DNA from: a virus
IMG/VR virus record: IMGVR_UViG_3300014050_000178
Coordinates: 1 to 20,360 of that record
Length of the DNA stretch: 20,360 nt
Reading direction: 5' to 3' (one strand)
Shown: positions 7,125 through 14,592 of the stretch, piece by piece
Position numbering within the stretch: position 1 is the first letter of the stretch
How the letters are laid out: every line of letters begins with the position of its first letter
The notes under the pieces: generated by a model
Seen by the model: only the letters and a program-made list of their open reading frames with translations
Database searches by the model: none
Told to the model about the DNA's origin: nothing
Made by a program: the position numbers and the translations under genes

Positions 7125-7561
7125 TTTATTTTGCTCCTTGTAACACTTTTTTCTAATTCTTCATCATCATAAAAATTATTTTCAACTTCTTCAAGACTTA
7201 TATCTGGATTATTTTTAAAAACAGATATAACATAATTTTGACTATCTGATCCATCATTAAGCCAAGTTTGTCTTAATAAAACGTTTCCTTCTTTATCAAT
7301 ATAAGCAAAATGATACCAATTATATTTTTCATCTTCTGTTTTTAATTCTATGTTTTTATTTCTTTTTATATAGTTTGGAATCAACAATCCACTTTTTTTG
7401 TCCCAATAATCCCCAGTTTTTGCTTCAAAAACAAAATGATTAACATCTACAATATCAGAGTTTTGTTTGTAAACTTCATAAGATATGCTTTTTTTATCAA
7501 TAAAAGGAATTTTAAAAACAACCTCTTTATCAATTAAAAATACTGCATTATAAGTTTTCAT
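7115..7561 (-). CDS. Hypothetical protein of the oxygenase/sulfotransferase island
   Basis: A 148-residue protein that I do not recognise. It is soluble and mixed alpha/beta, with many charged and aromatic residues. Blocks such as KTGDYWDKKSGLLIP and YNWYHFAYIDKEGNVLLRQ look like beta strands, and an acidic helix follows (SLEEVENNFYDDEEL, about 121-135). AAAGGA precedes the ATG. Its start overlaps the tandem sulfotransferase by 14 bases, and its end overlaps the ATT-start oxygenase by 10 bases and contains that gene's ribosome binding site. A partner or substrate of these enzymes is possible by position only. Confidence 0.7.
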   Translation of the reverse strand: MKTYNAVFLIDKEVVFKIPFIDKKSISYEVYKQNSDIVDVNHFVFEAKTGDYWDKKSGLLIPNYIKRNKNIELKTEDEKYNWYHFAYIDKEGNVLLRQTWLNDGSDSQNYVISVFKNNPDISLEEVENNFYDDEELEKSVTRSKIKLK

Positions 7562-8303
7562 TTTTTTCCTTTACATAGTTATATATTTTAAAATCTAAAT
7601 CATTATTATTTATTATAGCATTCATATCCTTTTTTGTCAATAATGATTTTAAATATTTAGTTGTATAAATATTATTTAAATTTGACTCTAATATTTTTGC
7701 ATTTGTTTTTTTAACAAAATTAATATTATAATTATTAATAAACCATTGTTCTATTTGATTATTAAAATAATTAAAGTTATCAAGAGTTCCTACTATGTCA
7801 AAAGAATTTATTTGTTTTTTAGCAAATTCAAAACTAGTATTTGTATTTTGTAGACACCAATTTTTTGACCATTCTTCATAATTAATATTTTTTTCAAATA
7901 CAATATTGTTTGACTGATTACAAATAAATCTTGTCTGTATATTATTATGTTCAAAATAAAAATCATCTTCAAATAAATAATATTTTAATTTATCTACCAT
8001 TTCTGAATAATTTAAATATTTTTTATTATATTTTAATAATTTTTCATATATCCAAAGAAAATTACTAATTGATCTATCTATAGGATTTCTCACCATACAG
8101 GCTATTGAAAGATTATTTATTTTATCAATTGGATAGGTTCCTATATGTGCTTGAATATAGTTATATTTTGATAAATTTTTATCATATGGTGTTTTTGAAT
8201 TTAATAACATATTAAGATTGTTTATTCCAATATTTGAAACAACATTTGTCATAATTGAGGTACCACCAGTTTTTGGAATATGTAAAAAATATAAACTATT
8301 CAT
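7548..8303 (-). CDS. Sulfotransferase, HIPKTGG type, tandem copy B
   Basis: A 251-residue protein. LHIPKTGGTSI (7-17) is the PAPS 5'-phosphosulfate loop, with K11, T15 and S16. ACMVRNPIDRSISNF (68-82) is the 3'-phosphate motif with R72 and S78. A conserved KLKYYLFEDDFYF block follows. The length is usual for the sulfotransferase branch related to heparan sulfate and carbohydrate enzymes. It is a clear paralogue of the gene just upstream (8296-9075), with shared motifs in the same order; the two overlap by 8 bases. Unlike copy A it keeps the canonical TS after PKTGG. By family it sulfates a hydroxyl or amine of a glycan or protein; the acceptor is not evident. Confidence 0.85.
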   Translation of the reverse strand: MNSLYFLHIPKTGGTSIMTNVVSNIGINNLNMLLNSKTPYDKNLSKYNYIQAHIGTYPIDKINNLSIACMVRNPIDRSISNFLWIYEKLLKYNKKYLNYSEMVDKLKYYLFEDDFYFEHNNIQTRFICNQSNNIVFEKNINYEEWSKNWCLQNTNTSFEFAKKQINSFDIVGTLDNFNYFNNQIEQWFINNYNINFVKKTNAKILESNLNNIYTTKYLKSLLTKKDMNAIINNNDLDFKIYNYVKEKNENL

Positions 8304-9075
8304 TTTTAGATTTTATATAATTGTAAAGAAAAAGATCAAATGAATTATTGTCTAAAATTTGTTGTTTTTCTATTTCTGTAAGTGAATTAATTAATGACTC
8401 CGTTGTATATTCATTTAAATCTTTATCTATTATTTTAGATGGAATATTTTCAAATTCTCTATCACTAAAACTAACATCTAGATTATTCATAAACCATTGT
8501 TTTATTTTATTATAAAATATATCGTGTCTTTCTATTGTTTCAACTATTTCAAAAGAATCAATTAAATTTATTATATCTTCTAATGTATATTCTTCATCAT
8601 TTAAATACCAGATGTTATTATTTTTTTCAATAATATTTACATTTTCTTTTTTAAATAAATTTTGAAATGCTTCATCTTTCATATTGTTAAAAATTGATCT
8701 ACATTGAAGATTATTAACTGCCGAATAGTATGGATCTTCAAATAAATAATATTTTAATTTATCTTCAATTTTTTCTATTGTTTTGTATATTTCATTATCT
8801 TGAATATTTTGTATTGCATTATTATAGGAGTGAATAAAATTGCTAACAGATCTATCAATAGGATTTCTTACCATACAGGCTACTGAAATATTTTCATTTT
8901 TTGTTATTGGTGTTTTACCAAAATGACCAATTATAAAGTTTGATGAATTAAATTCTTCAATAGTAGAATCTGTAGATCCGATAAAAGGATTTAAATTAGA
9001 ATTGCCTTTAATTTTTGCTAATATATTCATACCTCCAGTTTTTGGAATATGTAAAAAATATAATTTTTTTGTCAT
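8296..9075 (-). CDS. Sulfotransferase, HIPKTGG type, tandem copy A with altered PAPS loop
   Basis: A 259-residue paralogue of the downstream gene. LHIPKTGGMNI (9-19) corresponds to the PAPS loop, but the usual Thr-Ser after PKTGG is Met-Asn (M16, N17). VACMVRNPIDRSVSNF (65-80; R70, S76) is intact, as is KLKYYLFEDPYY. The Thr/Ser at this position normally contacts the phosphosulfate, so this copy may bind PAPS less well, have a shifted role, or act in a heteromer. It starts 1 base after the zinc-ribbon gene and overlaps copy B by 8 bases. Both copies keep an (A/G)H(I/F)G motif (H51 here), which often lies near the acceptor site in this branch. Confidence 0.85.
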   Translation of the reverse strand: MTKKLYFLHIPKTGGMNILAKIKGNSNLNPFIGSTDSTIEEFNSSNFIIGHFGKTPITKNENISVACMVRNPIDRSVSNFIHSYNNAIQNIQDNEIYKTIEKIEDKLKYYLFEDPYYSAVNNLQCRSIFNNMKDEAFQNLFKKENVNIIEKNNNIWYLNDEEYTLEDIINLIDSFEIVETIERHDIFYNKIKQWFMNNLDVSFSDREFENIPSKIIDKDLNEYTTESLINSLTEIEKQQILDNNSFDLFLYNYIKSKNE

Positions 9076-9076
9076 T

Positions 9077-9319
9077 TTACCACTTTCCTAATGGACAAGA
9101 CGATTTTTGTAATTTTGTTTTAATTTTCATAAAACAACCACATTGTTTGCAGATTTTGGTTTCATGAATAAATTCTAAACAAGACAAGCAAGATAAATAT
9201 CGTTCTTTATGTGTTTCTTTGTCTACTTTATTTTTTGTAGAATCTAAAATATCCCAGGGTCTTGTACCATCTTTTTCAAATAAATTATTTTTTATATTTT
9301 TCCAAATATTATCTGACAT
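9077..9319 (-). CDS. Small zinc-ribbon protein heading the island
   Basis: An 80-residue protein with six Cys: C44-x2-C47, C57-x2-C60-x-C62 and C75. The C-terminal half, KICKQCGCFMKIKTK then SSCPLGKW, resembles a small zinc-ribbon family that I have seen in marine phages, without a known function. AAGGAG lies 5 bases before the ATG, and an extended -10 (TGATATACT) sits a further 8 bases upstream, so this is the probable first gene of the leftward oxygenase/sulfotransferase operon. The next gene starts 1 base after its stop. A regulator or nucleic-acid or protein-binding adaptor is possible but not shown. Confidence 0.8.
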   Translation of the reverse strand: MSDNIWKNIKNNLFEKDGTRPWDILDSTKNKVDKETHKERYLSCLSCLEFIHETKICKQCGCFMKIKTKLQKSSCPLGKW

Positions 9320-9337
9320 AATTGCTCCTTTTTAAAA

Positions 9338-9346
9338 AGTATATCA
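9338..9346 (-). promoter_or_regulatory. Extended -10 promoter of the oxygenase/sulfotransferase island
   Basis: TGATATACT on the minus strand, just after the stop of the fibronectin gene (9351-9353). The predicted start near 9331 gives a leader of about 12 bases that includes AAGGAG (9330-9325). Unlike the leaderless genes, this one has both elements. Confidence 0.6.
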
Positions 9347-9350
9347 TATC

Positions 9351-9878
9351 TTATGTACCAGTACATCCAACAAATTCATATGCTGGACCTCCATAGCATA
9401 TCATAACTCCAGTACCACCACTACAACGAGGATCATTAGGAACAAAGTACACATTGTATCCACCACAAGATGCTGGTGGATTAGAATAAATAGGTGGATT
9501 GAAATAAATAGGTGGGTTGTAATATGGGTTATAATAAGGAACAAATGGTGTCACTGAATTAGATGCAGAAGAACTAGTTGCGGATGATGATATATCTACG
9601 TTTGTTGATGTTCTTGTTTTTGCATTAACAGTAAAAGTATAGGCAGTTCCATTTGATAATCCTGTAATGTTAATTGATGTTGTTGCAGATGTTCCAGTGA
9701 TTGATCCTGGGCTTGATGTTGCTGTATATAAATTATTATCCCCTGGTTTTCCTAAATATGTTGGTAATGTAAAAGTAACAGTTGCACTTGCATCACCTGC
9801 AGAAGCAGTTCCAATAACTGGTACACCTGGTTGACGACCATCAGAAGAAGCAACAATACCTGGAATAATTGGAGTCAT
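9351..9878 (-). CDS. Fibronectin type III protein with Pro/Tyr/Asn-rich, four-Cys C-terminal tail
   Basis: 175 residues from the ATG at 9878, chosen because it overlaps the upstream TGA as ATGA with GGGAG about 10 bases before. An ATG at 9905 would overlap the fibre gene by 31 bases. Residues about 17-110 form one fibronectin type III domain (ATVTFTLPT, YTATSSPG, INITGLSNGTAYTFTVNAKT). Residues 112-136 form a tail built of repeats of PYYNP, PPIYF and NPPIYSNPP, rich in Tyr and Pro. The last 40 residues hold C138, C152, C161 and C172, possibly two disulfides. It is probably an exposed virion or fibre-tip protein. It lies directly upstream of the hydroxylase/sulfotransferase island, so its Pro and Tyr side chains are candidate targets; that is inference. 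Confidence 0.8.
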   Translation of the reverse strand: MTPIIPGIVASSDGRQPGVPVIGTASAGDASATVTFTLPTYLGKPGDNNLYTATSSPGSITGTSATTSINITGLSNGTAYTFTVNAKTRTSTNVDISSSATSSSASNSVTPFVPYYNPYYNPPIYFNPPIYSNPPASCGGYNVYFVPNDPRCSGGTGVMICYGGPAYEFVGCTGT

Positions 9879-11110
9879 GCCGTCAAATCTCCCATTGCTA
9901 CCCAAAGATTTGTAGCACGTTTAATAAGAGTGCAAGAAGACCATTGTGCACGTAATTTTAATCCAGGTGTTGCATTAACTGTAACAGCATTTGGAGTAGT
10001 TGCTCCTGCTAGTGTTACTTGACCTGAAGTTGTTTGTAAAATTGTTATTTGAGTTCCTACAGGGAAATTAGTTGTAGCATCTGATGGAACTGTAACTGTT
10101 CCTGCTGCAGGAATTTCAACAACTTTACCATCATCAGCAAGAACAACTGTATAAGCACCAGTTGGTGTTGTATTAAAAGCAATATGACTAACTGCATTGC
10201 CAGTTACGGCAAGAGAGGATAAAGTACCTACAGAAGTAATGTCTGTAAGGTTTCCAGAAGTAATAACAGTACCGCTGATATTTGGAAGATTAATAGTTCT
10301 ATCTACTGTTGGATCAATAACTCCTAATGTTGTTTCAAATGCATCTGCTGTTGAACCTTCAAAAGTTAATGTATCTGTAATATATCCTTGTGTAATTGTT
10401 GGTGCACTCAATGTTTTATTTGAAAGTGTTGCAGCACCTGAAATAGTATCAATATCAACACCATTAACTTGTACTGTACCAGTTCCTTTTGAAACTAAAT
10501 TTAATGTAATGTTTGTATCTGTTCCTGTTGCAGAAATGGTTGGTTTTCCTGTTGCAATTGCATTTGTAATAGTAATTTGATTTACAGCAGAAACAACAGG
10601 AGCAGGAAAAGTAATTAAAGATGCACCATTAGTATCAGCAATAAACGTGCTAGACATTTTAGGTGCAGTTAAAGTTTTATTTTGTAGTGTTACCGTATTT
10701 ACAAGTGTTACTTCAGGTGTAACCCATTGAAGTCCTGTTCCTGTTGCTGAGTTAGCAGTTAAAACTTGTCCATTTGTTCCAACAGTTAAAGCAGAAACTG
10801 CAGATGCTGCAGTAGCAGATACTAAAACACCTTTAGCAGACCATACAGATGCTTGAACTCCAAGTGAGCCAGATACTGAAGATATCTGAGTTTGAAGGCT
10901 ATAAAGACTATGAGCAATAGATGGGTTTACAAGTGCAGCGCCACTAGTATTTGATGGATCATATTGTCCAACACCTGTTCCAGTTGGTGCTCCATAATGA
11001 TAAAGACGAAGTGCTTCTTGAATGTCTGCATTATCAACAAGAGAAGGCATCTTAGTATTAAGATTAAAATTAGTTAATCCAGTAATAGCACTACCAATAA
11101 CTTCAGCCAT
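9875..11110 (-). CDS. Tail fibre / appendage protein, 411 residues
   Basis: Contains fibre modules: LQNKTLTAP (142-150) and LSNKTLSAP (229-237), then a FEGSTADAFETTL...RTINLP...GTVIT block (250-284) that also occurs twice in the 656-residue fibre. The end, from about residue 318 (YTVVLADDGKVVEIP, FPVGTQITILQT, TPGLKLRAQWSS, ATNLWVAMGDLTA), is a well-known phage fibre C-terminal head domain. The N-terminus (about 1-70) differs from the other fibres and may attach to the virion. GGGAGG with an 8-base gap precedes the ATG. The stop overlaps the start of the fibronectin gene by 4 bases, so the two products are probably made together. Confidence 0.88.
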   Translation of the reverse strand: MAEVIGSAITGLTNFNLNTKMPSLVDNADIQEALRLYHYGAPTGTGVGQYDPSNTSGAALVNPSIAHSLYSLQTQISSVSGSLGVQASVWSAKGVLVSATAASAVSALTVGTNGQVLTANSATGTGLQWVTPEVTLVNTVTLQNKTLTAPKMSSTFIADTNGASLITFPAPVVSAVNQITITNAIATGKPTISATGTDTNITLNLVSKGTGTVQVNGVDIDTISGAATLSNKTLSAPTITQGYITDTLTFEGSTADAFETTLGVIDPTVDRTINLPNISGTVITSGNLTDITSVGTLSSLAVTGNAVSHIAFNTTPTGAYTVVLADDGKVVEIPAAGTVTVPSDATTNFPVGTQITILQTTSGQVTLAGATTPNAVTVNATPGLKLRAQWSSCTLIKRATNLWVAMGDLTA

Positions 11111-11125
11111 TTTTTACACCTCCCT

Positions 11126-11686
11126 TTATCCTAGATAAGAAATAAATAGATGTACATCTTGGCTACCAGTCAGTTGTGACCATGCGCTTCCGTTGTAAGA
11201 TACTCCATTTATAACAATTGAAAGATTTTGATTTGGATAAGTTCCAGTAAGAGATACTGTAAAGGCATCTGCTACTGGATTTGCATTTTTAATATTATAA
11301 CGAATAACAAAATTACTTAATACAACACCGTTAACAGTTGTTAGATTTTTTACTGGAACTGTAATTGTAGTTGATCCAGTTGTGAATGTTGTTGTAGCAA
11401 TTGTTGAATATTGTGCAGGATTTAATTTTAATACTGGAGTCCAAACAGGGTTTCCTACTTCAAGCACATATTGATATAACCAACTATAGTATGTTTGAGA
11501 TGTATTAGTATTTACATACCAGTCATACAATGCTATATCTTGTCCTGCTAGTGTAATTGCTGGATCTCCGTTACCCGCCCATGTGCGTGATCCACGAGTT
11601 CCTTGTGTTCCAAAATCTACAGACAAATCTATTTCTGTGGGTCCACCATAAACTGTAAGATCAATATTGTCAATTGAATCTGCCAC
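11126..11686 (-). CDS. Small tail/baseplate structural protein with GxxG-R-G-S-R motif
   Basis: 186 residues from a GTG start at 11686. The GTG overlaps the upstream TAG by one base (TAGTG), so translation is coupled. Residues 26-42 (FGTQGTRGSRTWAGNGD) followed by IALYDWYVNTNTSQTYYSW resemble the collagen-like linker and beta motif (GxxGxRGSRW.xGxGxP, then DxYLNTxTxxVY) seen in minor tail proteins of many phages. The C-terminal part (about 95-186) is Thr/Val-rich beta and ends in VHLFISYLG. No enzyme motif is seen. It is probably a linker or appendage component of the tail tip. Confidence 0.7.
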   Translation of the reverse strand: MADSIDNIDLTVYGGPTEIDLSVDFGTQGTRGSRTWAGNGDPAITLAGQDIALYDWYVNTNTSQTYYSWLYQYVLEVGNPVWTPVLKLNPAQYSTIATTTFTTGSTTITVPVKNLTTVNGVVLSNFVIRYNIKNANPVADAFTVSLTGTYPNQNLSIVINGVSYNGSAWSQLTGSQDVHLFISYLG

Positions 11687-12030
11687 TATACTGCTCCAGT
11701 AATATCATCCGTAGAAGAAATAGTTCCAGTTAAAAGTGTATAGATAACAGATCCAGATGCAATTTGAACATCATAAACATATGTAGATCCACCAACAAGG
11801 TTTCTTCCAATGTTGGCAGGTAGTGTACAAGTAATAATATTTGTTGAAGTATTAACTGTTGTTGTGCCAGAGTACTGTGTTGCTCCTGTACCCCTGGCTG
11901 TAGCAATTGTAAATGTGGCGGTATATCCACTCAAAAGAAAAGCAGTACCTGTAGAGTCTTTTGGAGAAATGGTAAAGTTAAATGTGTCACCACGATAATA
12001 GTTAAAATTATATGTACCTGGAAATGCCAT
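11686..12030 (-). CDS. Small baseplate/tail protein with RGD-type N-terminal beta domain
   Basis: 114 residues. NFNYYRGDTFNFTI (8-21) followed by ATFTIATARG and a final YTLLTGTISSTDDITG matches the pattern of BppU-like N-terminal domains of phage baseplate proteins: RGDTxxF, a strand, then an acidic end. Two more proteins here (18803-19174 and 19258-19656) have the same plan. AGGAGG lies 7 bases before the ATG, within the end of the upstream gene. A TGGTATAAT motif (12057-12049) lies upstream but inside that gene. Role by family: a beta-sandwich subunit joining fibres to the tail. Confidence 0.7.
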   Translation of the reverse strand: MAFPGTYNFNYYRGDTFNFTISPKDSTGTAFLLSGYTATFTIATARGTGATQYSGTTTVNTSTNIITCTLPANIGRNLVGGSTYVYDVQIASGSVIYTLLTGTISSTDDITGAV

Positions 12031-12032
12031 AG

Positions 12033-12329
12033 TTAATCCTCCTGAATTATTATACCATTAGTAGTTGCCATTTCTTGCATAAGGGCATTAATCTCTTCTT
12101 GAGATAGTCCTGCTGCAAGTAATTTATCATTTGCACTTACTATTGGATCAATTATTTCTGGCGCTATAAATCTACCTGTTGACTCATCATAATTCCAACC
12201 AATACCAGCAGGATTTTCAGGTGTGTATTCAATAAGAATAACTCCTAATGCTGCTTCAGTTTCCTCTTTATTTTCTGCGACAATTATTGTTGAAACTGTA
12301 TTACCGCTCATTGCTGCAAATGTTGCCAT
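12033..12329 (-). CDS. Conserved small phage tail-region protein
   Basis: 98 residues. The pattern TVSTIIVAENKEETEAALG, then IEYTPENPAGIGWNYDE, then RFIAP is one I recognise from hypothetical proteins next to tail fibres in marine and freshwater phages. The C-terminal part (about 65-92) is an amphipathic helix (SQEEINALMQEMAT). No function is assigned, and a fibre-assembly chaperone or small fibre subunit is possible. AAGGAG precedes the ATG by 5 bases. It lies 8 bases after the glycine-rich gene, and its end carries the ribosome binding site of the next gene. Confidence 0.75.
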   Translation of the reverse strand: MATFAAMSGNTVSTIIVAENKEETEAALGVILIEYTPENPAGIGWNYDESTGRFIAPEIIDPIVSANDKLLAAGLSQEEINALMQEMATTNGIIIQED

Positions 12330-12337
12330 TTTTCTCC

Positions 12338-13645
12338 TTAGTAATATAAATAAATTATGCCATTTCCACCAGTGCCAGCAGTAGAAAAAGTACCTATTGC
12401 ACTTCCTCCGCCACCTCCACCTAAACCACCATTGCCTCCATTGGCACCAGAACCATTACCTCCAACAGCAGCAAATCCTGCACCGCCACCACCGCCACCG
12501 CCTGTAGTTTGTCTATAAGTTCCACCTGATGTATAAGTTCCAGTTGAAGCATTTGCTACAGTAAACTGAGTTGATGAAGCAGTTGTAATTGCTACGTTTG
12601 AAAGGTTTGCTGTTGTAAAGCCTAAAATTCCAGTTGTGGTTATAAACATTCCAGCAGTAAGTGTATTTGCAGCGGTATATGTAATTGGTCCAGTATATGA
12701 AAATACAATTGTTCCTGTTGCTGCTCCAGTAGTTGCATTAGCAACTGTAAAAGATGTTCCTGATACTGCAGATACGACTGTAAATGTACCATTATAACCA
12801 GTAGGTGTTGCTCCTGAAATAGTTACTGATGCACCAGCCAAAACTGCTGTTGATGTTGTTGAATAAGTTACAAATCCTGTAGAAGGAGAAGATGGTGTAA
12901 CTGCTGTAATTGATATAGCACTTGCTGTTCCTTGACCTACTGCATTTGTAATAGTTCCTGTTAGTGCTGTATTGCTTCCACCAGTACCTGCTGCAAAATA
13001 ATCACCAATTCCACCTCTTTCACCTGTAAATGAAGTGGCATTACCATTACTTCCTCCAGGAGTATTGTTAACTGCTGCTCCTCCACCTCCAATTAAACCT
13101 GAACCACCTTGATAAGCAGAACCGCTACCACCATTATTACCGCCTCCAGCACCACCAGCGGAAACACCAGCACCACCACCAGAATTTACTCCAACAGCAG
13201 ATACTGCATATCCTGGGTTTGTACTTGGAGCACCTGTATAAGAAACACCACCTGCTGTAGTAGCCCCACCACCTGCTCCGCCTGCACCAGCAGAACCACC
13301 TCCGCCTCCTGCAGCAAAGACCATTCCATAAACTGTTGCTCCACCTGCTGAGCCAGATCCGTTGTTACCTCCAGCGCCACCTGCTCCTACAGTACAAGTA
13401 TTAGAAATGTAAGTCCAACCAGCAGAAAATCCTCCTGCACCGCCACCACCGTTATAAGTGCTATTGTGTTGAGCACCTCCACCCCCTCCGCCAATACAAA
13501 CAGCATAAACTCTTTGAATTCCAGCAGGTATAACTGAAGATCCAGTAGCAACACCCATTACTCCACTACCAGTAATAGTTTGTTGTAACTTTAAACCAAA
13601 TGGTGTGTCTGAAAATTTTGCATTGTCATAAATTGATACGCTCAT
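12338..13645 (-). CDS. Glycine-rich adhesin-like protein 1, with beta-domain insert
   Basis: 435 residues. The N-terminal cap (1-50; FGLKLQQTITGSG, IPAGIQRVYAV) precedes Gly-rich repeats (52-225). A non-glycine beta insert at 226-378 is built of two similar halves, each ending in FTVANA(T/S)TG. A second Gly-rich stretch (381-428) ends in GGNGIIYLYY. Poly-Gly blocks resemble the polyglycine-sandwich adhesins of phage tail fibres (for example S16 gp38), which present variable loops to the host receptor. It is homologous at both ends to the next two genes, but only this copy has the insert. GGGAG precedes the ATG by 5 bases. Confidence 0.85.
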   Translation of the reverse strand: MSVSIYDNAKFSDTPFGLKLQQTITGSGVMGVATGSSVIPAGIQRVYAVCIGGGGGGAQHNSTYNGGGGAGGFSAGWTYISNTCTVGAGGAGGNNGSGSAGGATVYGMVFAAGGGGGSAGAGGAGGGATTAGGVSYTGAPSTNPGYAVSAVGVNSGGGAGVSAGGAGGGNNGGSGSAYQGGSGLIGGGGAAVNNTPGGSNGNATSFTGERGGIGDYFAAGTGGSNTALTGTITNAVGQGTASAISITAVTPSSPSTGFVTYSTTSTAVLAGASVTISGATPTGYNGTFTVVSAVSGTSFTVANATTGAATGTIVFSYTGPITYTAANTLTAGMFITTTGILGFTTANLSNVAITTASSTQFTVANASTGTYTSGGTYRQTTGGGGGGGAGFAAVGGNGSGANGGNGGLGGGGGGSAIGTFSTAGTGGNGIIYLYY

Positions 13646-13662
13646 ATTAACTCCCTATTGTA

Positions 13663-13671
13663 ATTATATCA
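13663..13671 (-). promoter_or_regulatory. Extended -10 overlapping a stop codon, upstream of glycine-rich gene 1
   Basis: TGATATAAT, in which TGA is the stop of glycine-rich gene 2 (13669-13671). The ATG at 13645 follows after 17 bases with GGGAG between, so a short leadered mRNA of about 10 bases is predicted. Confidence 0.45.
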
Positions 13672-14583
13672 GTAAAAGATGTAAAGGATTCCTGCACCGC
13701 CTGAGCCACCCGAACCAGACGCTCCACCAGCACCGCCTCCGCCTCCGCCTAAACCACCAACGCCAAGTGTGCCAAAACTACCACCAGCGTTACCATTACC
13801 TGCTAAACCACCGCCACCGCCACCTTGGGCTGCTTGATTAACTGTGTTTATTTCACCTGCACCGCCTAGCGTTATTGTACCAGTTGCGATATTAAATCCA
13901 TTACCTCCGCTACCGCCTGTGCGGGAACCAGTATTGTTTGGAGCAACACATCCTCCACCTCCTCCTGTTAAACCTGATCCACCAACGCCACCTGTTGAAC
14001 TTCCAGTTCCAGTTACTTGATTTCCTCTTCCACCACCACCTGAAATACCATTTCCACCTGCAGAGGCAGGAACATTTAATATTAAATCATTGGTAGTCCA
14101 AGAACCCCCACCTGCCCCAACGCCACCGTTTACGCTACCACCTGGAAGCCCATAGTAGTTTGTAGCACCAGTACCATTACGAGAACCTCCCCCTCCTAAA
14201 CTTCCACTTAGGGTAGCACCAGATCCACCACCTGCAATAATATGTCCGTAGCGAGTATAACCACCTGGATTATTTCTTGCACCACCTGCACCTACAATGC
14301 ATTGTGAATTTGCTAAAGTCCAGCCCCAAGCAACTCCACCACCGCCACCGCCTATGTAATTACCAGAATTATCACCCCCACCGCCACCGCCTGCTAAAAT
14401 AACATAAACCCAAGTAATACCAGAAGGAATTGTTACAGAACCTGATGATGTAATTGTTTGACGTAATCTTAAACCATGCGGAAGTATTGATGAAGTTAAT
14501 TGATTAGGTGTTATTGTATTAGAAGAAGAATGCCAAGTAGATACTTGTGTACCCGATTTATTTTTTTTAAATATACTTGTCAT
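13669..14583 (-). CDS. Glycine-rich adhesin-like protein 2
   Basis: 304 residues. The cap region 1-62 includes SSILPHGLRLRQTI and VTIPSGITWVYVI, followed by Gly-rich repeats from about residue 65 and the conserved terminal GGAGILYIFY. WGWTLANSQCIVGAGGA and TRYGHIIAGGG are shared nearly unchanged with glycine-rich protein 3, while the loops between the Gly blocks differ. This is the pattern expected of receptor-binding proteins diversifying after duplication. AGGAG lies 6 bases before the ATG. It is 9 bases from the end of gene 3, and its TGA is part of the next gene's -10 element. Confidence 0.85.
   Translation of the reverse strand: MTSIFKKNKSGTQVSTWHSSSNTITPNQLTSSILPHGLRLRQTITSSGSVTIPSGITWVYVILAGGGGGGDNSGNYIGGGGGGVAWGWTLANSQCIVGAGGARNNPGGYTRYGHIIAGGGSGATLSGSLGGGGSRNGTGATNYYGLPGGSVNGGVGAGGGSWTTNDLILNVPASAGGNGISGGGGRGNQVTGTGSSTGGVGGSGLTGGGGGCVAPNNTGSRTGGSGGNGFNIATGTITLGGAGEINTVNQAAQGGGGGGLAGNGNAGGSFGTLGVGGLGGGGGGAGGASGSGGSGGAGILYIFY
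14279..14333. repeat. 55-bp near-identical direct repeat, copy 1
   Basis: It matches 15185-15239 with a single difference (G at 14299, A at 15205) and lies in the same part of glycine-rich genes 2 and 3 (the segment coding for WTLANSQCIVGAGGA). The two copies are 906 bp apart. Confidence 0.85.
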
Positions 14584-14592
14584 GATTGTCTC

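Noticed and set aside
7100-7130. Programmed -1 frameshift joining the hypothetical protein 7115-7561 to the oxygenase
   Set aside because: No classical slippery heptamer is present in the overlap and no downstream stem is evident. The AAGGAG with 9-base spacing explains separate initiation better, although homologue comparison is needed to exclude it fully.
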